The notes under the pieces: model-generated
Databases searched by the model: none
Told to the model about the DNA's origin: nothing
What the model saw: only the letters and a program-made list of their open reading frames with translations
Source: CAZUDI01 sp964618975
Lineage (GTDB): Bacteria; Desulfobacterota; Desulfomonilia; UBA1062
Length of the DNA: 64,000 bases
Reading direction: 5' to 3'
NCBI GenBank assembly: GCA_964618975.1
Contig: CAZUDI010000009.1
Span: 1 to 64,000 of the forward strand
Shown: one piece after another, positions 53,600 to 60,707 of the stretch
Layout of the letters: every line of letters starts with the position of its first letter
How positions within the stretch are numbered: the first letter of the stretch is position 1
Program-made: the position numbers and the translations under genes

Positions 53600-55252
53600 A
53601 TGCAGAGAGACCTCGGGGCCATGTCGCAGAAGACCTACGACCTGCTGGTGATCGGGGGCGGCATCACCGGCGCCGCCGTGGCCTGGGATGCCGCCCTGCG
53701 CGGGCTGGCGGTGGCCCTGGTTGACAAGGCGGATTTCGGCGGGGCCACCTCGGGGGCCACCTCCAAGCTCATCCACGGGGGCCTGAGGTACCTCAAGACC
53801 ATGGAGGTGGGGCTCGTGCGTGAATCCCTGCAGGAACGTCGCATCATGGAGCTCATCGCACCCCACCTGGTCTATCCGCTGCCCTTCGTATTCCCGGCCT
53901 ACGGCTGGGGCATGCGGGGCCTGCCAGCGGCGAGCGCCGCCATGGTCTTCTACGACACGCTCTCCTATGATCGGCGCTGGATCAACGATGACGACAAGAA
54001 GATCCCCTCTCACACGAAATACTCCCGCGAGGAGATCCTGGAACTCGAGCCCGGGCTGGAGGCAGACGACCTCAAGGGCGGGGTAATCTACTATGACTGC
54101 CAGATGTACAGCCCCGAGCGGCTGACCCTGGAATTCATCCTCTCGGCCGCCGAGTATGGCGCAGAGGTCGCCAACTATGCGCAGGTGGAGGACTTTCTGC
54201 TCGAGGGGGACACCCTCCGGGGCGCTCGCGTCGTGGACCTGCTCAGCGGACGCGCCTATGAGCTCAGCGCCCGCCTCACCATGAACGCCGCCGGACCCTG
54301 GGCCGACCTCATGCTGGCCAAGCTCAGGGGCAGGGCCTCCAAGGGCATGATCCGCTCCAAGGGCATCCATCTCCTGACGCGCCCCATCCACAAGGAGCAC
54401 GCCATCGTGCTGCAGACCCGGGGCGGCAGACACTTCTTCATCCTGCCCTGGCGGGGCAAGAGCCTCATCGGCACCACGGACGACAAATATCAGGGCCATC
54501 CGGACGACTGCCGGGTGACCACCGCGGACATCGATGCCTTCCTGACAGAGGTCAATGAGACCTACCCCTCCGCCCGTCTCACGCCAGGCGACGTGCTCTT
54601 CTTCTATGGCGGGCTAAGGCCCATAGTGGAGAAGGAGACCAGCATCGAGGTGGAGGTCTACGACGCCTCCCGCAAGTATGAGCTCTATGACCACGAAAAG
54701 GACGAGGGTCTCAAGGGGCTGATCACCGCCATCGGCGGCAAGTACACGACCTCCCGCAACATGGCCCGCCAGGTGGTGGATCTGGTGATGGACAAGCTGG
54801 ACCTGCCCCCGGTGGCCTGCACCACCCACACCACCCCGCTGGCCGGCGGCGAGATCGGCCGCTATGCAAGCTTTGTGGCACGCGCCTGGCGCCACCAGCT
54901 AGCCGGGCTCGACGAGCAGGCCGTTGCGAACCTGTGCCGCAACTACGGGTCGCGCTATCCGGCCGTGATCGAGGTCGCGCGCGGGCGCAAGGGTCTGCTG
55001 CAGAGGATCGGCGAGCCATTCCCCGACATCGCATCCGAGGTGATCTACGCCGTGAGGTGTGAGATGGCACACAGACTGAGCGACATCGTCTTCCGCCGCA
55101 CCGGTCTGGGCACCCTGGGCAACCCCGGGGAGGCGCTGATCGAAAAGGTGGCCGATCTCGCCTCAAGCGAGCTGAAATGGAAAAATTCCCGCAGGAACAA
55201 AGAAATCGACGCAGTGCTCGCGGCCTTCGTCCCCTGCGAACACCTGCCCTGA
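53600..55252 (+). CDS. Glycerol-3-phosphate dehydrogenase (GlpD/GlpA-like)
   Basis: The 550-residue protein is an FAD-dependent dehydrogenase converting glycerol-3-phosphate to dihydroxyacetone phosphate at the membrane, with electrons passing to quinone. It has the FAD motif DLLVIGGGITGAAVAWDAAL, SGATSKLIHGGLRYLKTMEV, and the substrate-site segments HFFILPWRGKSLIGTTDDKY and YGGLRPIV. The C-terminal DAO_C domain includes NYGSRYPAVIEV. The gene has TTCAGGAGGAAGGCC before the ATG. No glpB, glpC or glpK is adjacent, so the aerobic-type single-subunit role is as likely as the anaerobic one. Confidence 0.9.
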   Translation: MQRDLGAMSQKTYDLLVIGGGITGAAVAWDAALRGLAVALVDKADFGGATSGATSKLIHGGLRYLKTMEVGLVRESLQERRIMELIAPHLVYPLPFVFPAYGWGMRGLPAASAAMVFYDTLSYDRRWINDDDKKIPSHTKYSREEILELEPGLEADDLKGGVIYYDCQMYSPERLTLEFILSAAEYGAEVANYAQVEDFLLEGDTLRGARVVDLLSGRAYELSARLTMNAAGPWADLMLAKLRGRASKGMIRSKGIHLLTRPIHKEHAIVLQTRGGRHFFILPWRGKSLIGTTDDKYQGHPDDCRVTTADIDAFLTEVNETYPSARLTPGDVLFFYGGLRPIVEKETSIEVEVYDASRKYELYDHEKDEGLKGLITAIGGKYTTSRNMARQVVDLVMDKLDLPPVACTTHTTPLAGGEIGRYASFVARAWRHQLAGLDEQAVANLCRNYGSRYPAVIEVARGRKGLLQRIGEPFPDIASEVIYAVRCEMAHRLSDIVFRRTGLGTLGNPGEALIEKVADLASSELKWKNSRRNKEIDAVLAAFVPCEHLP

Positions 55253-55275
55253 ACGCGGCGCGCTTACGAATAAGT

Positions 55276-55371
55276 GCATAAAAGGAGATGATACAAGCGC
55301 TAGTGCTTTCATCATCTGGGGAGAGCTTCTTTCAAGCAGCTCTCCCCAGACTCCTTTCAAGAATTTTATGC
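55276..55371. other. Highly structured element with three-stem folding potential
   Basis: The outer arms GCATAAAA (55276-55283) and TTTTATGC (55364-55371) pair, and GGAG (55284-55287) can pair with CTCC (55351-55354). Inside are a hairpin closed by GATGA (55287-55291)/TCATC (55312-55316) and a perfect 13-bp hairpin TCTGGGGAGAGCT (55315-55327)/AGCTCTCCCCAGA (55338-55350). The last can also serve as a terminator stem for glpD. It joins copy L1 directly. Confidence 0.6.
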
Positions 55372-55446
55372 CTATGGGTCGAATTCCCCGCTGCTTGCAG
55401 CGGCAGAGTGGGTCCAGGGCTTGCCCTGGGGTTCATACCCTTGATT
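55371..55446 (-). repeat. Dispersed palindromic repeat, copy L1
   Basis: The inverse copy has both palindromes intact: CCGCTGC-TT-GCAGCGG and CCAGGGC-TT-GCCCTGG. It ends GTTCATACCCTTGATT and faces copy L2 head to head. Confidence 0.8.
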
Positions 55447-55450
55447 TCTT

Positions 55451-55500
55451 GATCATGGGTATGAACCCCGGGGCAAGCTTATGACCCTGCCTGCCGGGGC
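55451..55500 (+). repeat. Dispersed palindromic repeat, copy L2 (5' half)
   Basis: The direct copy begins GATCATGGGTATGAACCCC and fades after about 50 bases. With L1 it forms a large inverted pair, GGGGTTCATACCC against GGGTATGAACCCC, only 12 bases apart. Confidence 0.7.
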
Positions 55501-55612
55501 CGGACAGATCGGCCCCTCCCGCAACCTGTCGTCGATGAAGGCCGCCCTTGCCCGGGGTTGCCAGGGGGGCTATGATGCATGCCATGCACAGGTATGCGGC
55601 AGGGCACGGACG

Positions 55613-56995
55613 ATGAACGGCAGAAGGGTGCTCCTGATCAACCCCTGGATCCATGATTTTGCGGCCTATGATCTGTGGGCCAAGCCGCTGGGGCTCCTGG
55701 GCCTCGGCGCACTGCTGAGGCAGAATGGCTGCGAGGTGGCGTTCGTCGACTGCCTGGAGCAGGCAGAGCACTTGCGGGTACGGTCAGGCGGCCACGGCAA
55801 GTATCACCGCCAGATGATCGAAAAACCGAGAGCCCTGAGGGACGTGCCCCGCACCTATGCCCGCTACGGCATCAGCGTCGAGGATTTCCGGCACACACTC
55901 ACCCGCACGCGAGAGCCGGAGGTCGTGCTGATCACCGCACTCATGACCTACTGGTATCCGGGGGCCTTCGAGGCCATCCGGCTGGTGAAGGAGGCCTGGC
56001 CCGCGACCCCCGTGATCCTGGGTGGCGTCTACGCCAGCCTCTGCCGTACACACGCACTGGAGCAGGCCGGAGCCGACTATGTCATAGGCGGCGAGGGGGA
56101 GCTCCGGCTCCTCGAGCTGCTGAGCTCCCTGTGGGGGTGGACACCGCCTAAGGTGCCCGACCTGAGCGACCTGGACAGCCTGCCCTATCCCTGCTTCGAT
56201 CTGGTGCCCCGTCCCCGCTATGTCTGCATCCAGACCTCACGGGGGTGCCCCCTGCACTGTCCCTTCTGTGCGGTGCACGCCCTCAGTACCGGCCTGCGCC
56301 GGCGCTCCGCGGCCGGGGTGGCGCGCGAGATTGCCTACTGGCACCAACGGCTAGGGGTGATAGATTTCGCCTTTTACGACGACGCCCTCCTGTATGCCCC
56401 GGAGGTCTTCGCTGTGGAGCTGCTGCATGAGATCCTCGCGCTTGACCTGCCGTTGCGCTTCCACTGCCCCAACGGGCTGCACGTGCGGGGCATCACGCCT
56501 CAGGTGGCCCACCTCATGCGCGCCTGCGGTTTTGTCACCATCCGACTCGGTCTCGAGACCTCCGACGAGGACCGGCAGCGCACGGACGGGTCCAAGGTGA
56601 ACAATGCCGATTTTATGGCGGCGATAAAGAATCTTGCGGGGGCCGGCTTCGACCCTGCCGATATCGGGGTGTATCTGCTGTGCGGCCTGCCCGGTCAGGC
56701 CGCCGCGGAGGTGTGCCGTTCCGTAGACTTCGTGCGAGGCTTAGGGGCGCATCCCCTGATTACGGAATACTCGCCCATCCCGCACTCGCCCATATGGGAT
56801 GAGGCCGTCCGGGGGTGCCCCTATCCCATCGAGAAAGAACCGCTCTTCCAGAACAACAGCCTGCTGTCCTGTCGCGGGGAAGACTTAAGCTATGCCATGT
56901 ACCGGGAAATCAGACGCCAGGCCGGGAGGCTGCCGCGGCAGGGCAGAGCCTCTCCGGCAGCAGGGGACAGGGGGCAGGACGGAAAAGGGGTTTAG
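55613..56995 (+). CDS. B12-binding domain radical SAM protein
   Basis: The protein (460 residues from this start) has a B12-binding-like N-terminal domain (RVLLINPWIHDFAAYDLWAK, ATPVILGGVYASLCRTHALE, ADYVIGGEGE) and a radical SAM core with C212, C216 and C219 in RGCPLHCPFCAVHA. Later it has RLGLETSDEDRQRTDGSKVN and YLLCGLPGQ. It could perform radical methylation or lipid or cofactor modification. The ATG at 55613 is chosen because the B12 fold begins there; no good ribosome site is visible. It lies between the structured element and a PilZ gene. Confidence 0.85.
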   Translation: MNGRRVLLINPWIHDFAAYDLWAKPLGLLGLGALLRQNGCEVAFVDCLEQAEHLRVRSGGHGKYHRQMIEKPRALRDVPRTYARYGISVEDFRHTLTRTREPEVVLITALMTYWYPGAFEAIRLVKEAWPATPVILGGVYASLCRTHALEQAGADYVIGGEGELRLLELLSSLWGWTPPKVPDLSDLDSLPYPCFDLVPRPRYVCIQTSRGCPLHCPFCAVHALSTGLRRRSAAGVAREIAYWHQRLGVIDFAFYDDALLYAPEVFAVELLHEILALDLPLRFHCPNGLHVRGITPQVAHLMRACGFVTIRLGLETSDEDRQRTDGSKVNNADFMAAIKNLAGAGFDPADIGVYLLCGLPGQAAAEVCRSVDFVRGLGAHPLITEYSPIPHSPIWDEAVRGCPYPIEKEPLFQNNSLLSCRGEDLSYAMYREIRRQAGRLPRQGRASPAAGDRGQDGKGV

Positions 56996-57050
56996 CACTC
57001 GCAGACGCAGGGAGGACGAGGAGCGTCTGTGGCCCCGGGAGGGGGGAAGC

Positions 57051-57350
57051 CTAACGCGCGACCCACTCCCGCAGATACTGGTCGTCGGTGGTTCGCAGGA
57101 TGGAGAGCCCCATGCCGTGTCCGCTGACGCTGCGGGCCACCTCGCACTTGAGACTCAGATCCTTTCCGAAATCATAGGCATCGATATTCACGATCACCAC
57201 ATCCCCTGCCCTGGGCGGCTCGTCCACCTCGATGAAGAGCCCTCCCCGGCTGATATCCCGCACCCGCACCCGCTCCAGGGGCTGCCTCCCCCCCTTGAAC
57301 AAGGCCGAGAAGGTGACCTTCTTCCGCGGATACTTTCGATTTTCCACCAT
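57051..57350 (-). CDS. PilZ-domain (c-di-GMP-binding) protein
   Basis: The protein (99 residues from this start) is a single PilZ domain: the RxxxR-type loop NRKYPRKKV (R5...R9) and the DxSxGG motif RDISRGGLFIE (D32, S34, G36, G37). It should bind cyclic di-GMP and act as an effector in motility, polysaccharide or adhesion control. GGAGGCC lies 6 bases before the ATG at 57350; a longer frame to 57398 is unlikely. No diguanylate cyclase is in the window. Confidence 0.88.
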   Translation of the reverse strand: MVENRKYPRKKVTFSALFKGGRQPLERVRVRDISRGGLFIEVDEPPRAGDVVIVNIDAYDFGKDLSLKCEVARSVSGHGMGLSILRTTDDQYLREWVAR

Positions 57351-57522
57351 AATAGGCCTCCGATCCCCCCAGCTCTGTCGCATCGCATAAGCCAGCATAC
57401 CTCCCTCTTCGAATTTATAGCCGATTATCTTTAATCGGATATGATCGCCCGGAGCTCTTCACAATCAACCAACAAGTATCAGGGTAATCAGGAGATGCCC
57501 CAAGTCAAGGCAGGACGTTCTG

Positions 57523-58467
57523 TCAGACCCGTCCCCTGCGTCGCTCCAGCCCCCTGATGAGGGCGGTGATCACGTCGTTGACGGGGGTGGCAACCCCCAG
57601 CTCACGGCCATAAGAGGAAACGGCACCGTTCAAGGCGGCAATCTCGGTCGGTCGGCTCCGTTCGAGGTCCTGAAGCATGGAGGAGCGGTGGGAAAGCGTG
57701 GGGGGCAGCTGGACCTCGATCAGGGTCCTGAAATAATCCTCGGGATTGGCGTAGGCCAGCCGTACGCCCTTGGCGCGGGCCACGGCAAAAATCTCGTCAA
57801 TGATGCGCCGGATGGTCTCGAGGAGCTGCGGTTCCTGGGCCAGGTCCCCGTAGGGGACGTTGAGAATGGCCCCCAGCGGGTTGAGACAGCAATTGTAAAG
57901 CACCTTGCCCCACAGGTGGGTGGCGATCTCGGTGCTGAGCTCGGTGGGGATGCCGGCGGCATTGAGATCATCCACGATGGGCGTGATGCGTTCCGGCGGC
58001 ACCTCGCCCGAGGGCGAGCCCAGCAGCACCTTGTCCGCATACACGGTCACCCGGGCCGTGCCGGGCTCGACCACCTCGGCCCCGAAGATGATCCGGCCGC
58101 CCACGGTGCGGTGCCAGCCCACCTCGTGCGCGATGGACTCCCAGTTCCCCAGGCCGTTCTGCACGGAAACCACCAGGGTGTCCTCCCTGAGAAAGGGCCG
58201 CACCTGCCGCATGACACTGGGGGTGAGGAACGATTTGACACACAACAGAACCACGTCGAAGGTACCGCAGAGACCCTCTACGCCATAGAAGGCCTTGGGA
58301 CTCGCAAGCCGGTGCTCGCCCCAGAGGCCCGTGATGGTCAGCCCCTTATCCTGCATGGCGCGCAGGTGGTCATCCAGGCCCACGAAGCTCACGTCACAGC
58401 CCTTTTCCTGCAGCAGGCCGCCGAAGACGCTCCCCAGGGCCCCGGCCCCCATGACGAGATACTGCAT
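57523..58467 (-). CDS. 2-dehydropantoate 2-reductase family protein (PanE-like)
   Basis: The 314-residue protein has the Rossmann motif GAGALG (7-12), VVLLCVKSF, VSVQNGLGNWE, the catalytic-lysine-type segment LWGKVLYNCCLNPLGAIL, and a late segment SMLQDLERSRPTEIAALNGA that matches the family signature. Ketopantoate reductase makes D-pantoate for CoA synthesis, but paralogues act on other 2-keto acids. GGAGAAACC precedes the ATG. It is 9 bases downstream of the acyl-CoA synthetase subunit gene, so the two are probably co-transcribed. Confidence 0.9.
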   Translation of the reverse strand: MQYLVMGAGALGSVFGGLLQEKGCDVSFVGLDDHLRAMQDKGLTITGLWGEHRLASPKAFYGVEGLCGTFDVVLLCVKSFLTPSVMRQVRPFLREDTLVVSVQNGLGNWESIAHEVGWHRTVGGRIIFGAEVVEPGTARVTVYADKVLLGSPSGEVPPERITPIVDDLNAAGIPTELSTEIATHLWGKVLYNCCLNPLGAILNVPYGDLAQEPQLLETIRRIIDEIFAVARAKGVRLAYANPEDYFRTLIEVQLPPTLSHRSSMLQDLERSRPTEIAALNGAVSSYGRELGVATPVNDVITALIRGLERRRGRV

Positions 58468-58476
58468 GGTTTCTCC

Positions 58477-59916
58477 TTACTGCGCGTGGACGCGCCTGTT
58501 CTCCAGGCCCTTGTCGGCCTCCTGCGTGCCGGCGCACCAGCGCCGGATTCCCGTGATGGCGCCGACGGCATCCTGGATGGTGCTGTAGACGGGCAGACCC
58601 GCCTCGCGGAAGATCTCGAAGATCTTGATGCGCACCTCTTCGTTGTGGAGCACGTGCTCCGTGAACCGGGCAAAGATGGGGATCACTGGCTTGTTCATCT
58701 GCCGTACCGTATCCACGATAAGGTGCGGCCCGCTCTCGATCTGATTCATCTGGAAAGAGCTGATGAAGTCAAGCGAAAAATAGGGGATGATCACATCCAG
58801 GTTCTCGTCCGCATCCATGACCTGCATGGTGTGCGCCATGATCTCGAAGTCGAAGCCGTAAGCCCCCAGATCCACCGGGTTGACGGTGCTGGTATTCACC
58901 GCACTGATGCGTTCCATGATGCGCATTTGGGTCTTGCGCTGCAGCTCGGGGAGGTCGAGCCCGCGTTCAATGGCGTAGTCGGCGAACAGCACCGAGGTAC
59001 CCCCGCCCGCGCCGAGAAAACCGACCCGCCCCCCCCCGGATCGCCGCTGCGAGCTGGCGAGCATGGTCAGGTCGATCAGCTGTTCGAAGGTTATGGCCTC
59101 GATGCAGCCGAACTGCCGCATGACGCTGGAAAATACCGCATGCTGCCCCGCCATGGCACCGGTGTGGCTGGCCGCGGCCAGGGCCCCCTTGGGGGTGATG
59201 CCCCCCTTGAGCACGATGACAGGCTTGGTATACGCGGTGCGCCTGAGCGCCTCCAGAAAGGCCCGCCCGTCCTTGATGTCCTCGATATAGGCCGCAATCA
59301 CTCGGATATTCTCATCCTGAGCGAAGTAGTCCAGGTAGTCTTCCACGCGCACGTCGATCTGATTCCCGATGGATACGGCCTTGTTGAGCTTGATATGTCG
59401 GGTCTGACACAGACGTACGAAGTTCGAGGTCACGCCGCCGGACTGGCCGATGAAGGCCACATTCCCGAGGTCGGCCTGCTGGAAGGTGGGGTCGAAGGTC
59501 ACCCGTGATTCGGTGCAGTGCACCCCGATACAGTTGGGACCCACAATGCGCACGCCGGCCTTTCTGGCCGCCGCGAGCATGGCGTCCTCGAGCTCCTGGT
59601 CGCCGGCCTCCGAGAAGCCCGAGGTGTAGAAGTGCACGAATCGGATCCCCCGACGTATGGCCGAGCGTATGGTTTCCAGCGCCAGGCGCGCCGGCACCGA
59701 CACGATGGCCAGGTCCACCGCTTCGGGCAGCGCATCCAGGCCGGGGTAGACCTTCACCCCGTCGATCTCGGCGTGGGCGGGGTTGACCGGATAGAGCCGT
59801 CCCTGATAGCCCATGATCTGCAACGACTGATAATAGGGAAGCTTGCCGCCGCCCAGGTTCGGTGATGCACCGACGACGGCGATGCTCTCTGGATAGAACA
59901 GCTGCCTCAAGCTCAT
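58477..59916 (-). CDS. NDP-forming acyl-CoA synthetase, CoA-binding (alpha) subunit
   Basis: The 479-residue protein has the CoA-binding domain (SIAVVGASPNLGGGKLPYYQ), GPNCIGVHC, GQSGGVTSNFVRLCQ, and the phosphohistidine loop AASHTGAMAG with H251. As with the gene at 49758, no ATP-grasp beta subunit is encoded in the window. Its C-terminal region (YFSLDFISSFQMNQIESGPH) resembles the third ligase domain of this family. GCTAGGAGGCATCT precedes the ATG. It is upstream of the PanE-like gene on the same strand. Confidence 0.88.
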   Translation of the reverse strand: MSLRQLFYPESIAVVGASPNLGGGKLPYYQSLQIMGYQGRLYPVNPAHAEIDGVKVYPGLDALPEAVDLAIVSVPARLALETIRSAIRRGIRFVHFYTSGFSEAGDQELEDAMLAAARKAGVRIVGPNCIGVHCTESRVTFDPTFQQADLGNVAFIGQSGGVTSNFVRLCQTRHIKLNKAVSIGNQIDVRVEDYLDYFAQDENIRVIAAYIEDIKDGRAFLEALRRTAYTKPVIVLKGGITPKGALAAASHTGAMAGQHAVFSSVMRQFGCIEAITFEQLIDLTMLASSQRRSGGGRVGFLGAGGGTSVLFADYAIERGLDLPELQRKTQMRIMERISAVNTSTVNPVDLGAYGFDFEIMAHTMQVMDADENLDVIIPYFSLDFISSFQMNQIESGPHLIVDTVRQMNKPVIPIFARFTEHVLHNEEVRIKIFEIFREAGLPVYSTIQDAVGAITGIRRWCAGTQEADKGLENRRVHAQ

Positions 59917-60071
59917 AGATGCCTCCTAGCAATATTTACACATAGCGTAAAATGAATATCTCATGTATTCTTAAACCTCCCCTGAGGTCAAGGCAAAAAA
60001 GTTACTGCGCGTAAGATTATGTCCCCGGAAAAGGCCTTGCATCTTTGCGGAATTCTATCTAGACCTAGGGC

Positions 60072-60707
60072 ATGCACACAGGCAAGCCGCCCGTCTTCTT
60101 CGAGTCGATCCCGGTGCACACGCCCCGGCAGGCCATCTACACCCGCCTGGGTTACCGCCGGGCAAGCACCCGCATGAGTGCCCAGCAGGAGTCCATGATC
60201 GAGGGCTACCTGGACGACGCCCTGGCCCTGATCGAACTTAAAGGAACCGTCTTGAGCCTGCCCATTACCGGTGGCGACCAGGGCCTGATCCTCCTCGAAG
60301 GCGGGCTGCGCTTCGAGAGCGCCTCGCTGGCGCGCCTGCTCACAGGCTGCAGCGGCGTACTCCTCATGGGCGCCACGGCCGGGAAGGCCGTGATGGAGGC
60401 CATCCGCCGCGACACCACCAGCGGCGACCTCACCCGCGGCGTGGTCCTGGACGCCACCGCCAGCGAGGTGGTGGATGCAGCCCTGGACTGGATCATGGCC
60501 TACGAACAGGGCCGTCTCCTCCGGGAGCGCCGCTGTCTCACCGAACGGCGCTACTCGGCGGGCTACGGTGACTTCGGCCTGGAATACCAGCGGGTCTTTC
60601 ATGACCTGCTCGGGCTGGCCAGCCTGGGGGTCGAACTGACCGCCACGAATATGCTCGTGCCGGAAAAGAGCGTCACGGCCATCGCAGGGATACAGGAGGT
60701 AGGATGA
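60072..60707 (+). CDS. Stand-alone methionine synthase activation-domain protein
   Basis: The 211-residue protein ends with the signature of the MetH activation (AdoMet-binding) domain: RYSAGYGDFGLEYQRVFHDL, then VELTATNMLVPEKSVTAIAG. The N-terminal part (GVLLMGATAGKAVMEAIRRD) matches the region that precedes it. In E. coli MetH this domain reactivates cob(II)alamin with SAM. Here it is a separate gene. Its TGA overlaps the ATG of the next gene (ATGA), which encodes the rest of MetH, so the two should be made together. Confidence 0.9.
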   Translation: MHTGKPPVFFESIPVHTPRQAIYTRLGYRRASTRMSAQQESMIEGYLDDALALIELKGTVLSLPITGGDQGLILLEGGLRFESASLARLLTGCSGVLLMGATAGKAVMEAIRRDTTSGDLTRGVVLDATASEVVDAALDWIMAYEQGRLLRERRCLTERRYSAGYGDFGLEYQRVFHDLLGLASLGVELTATNMLVPEKSVTAIAGIQEVG

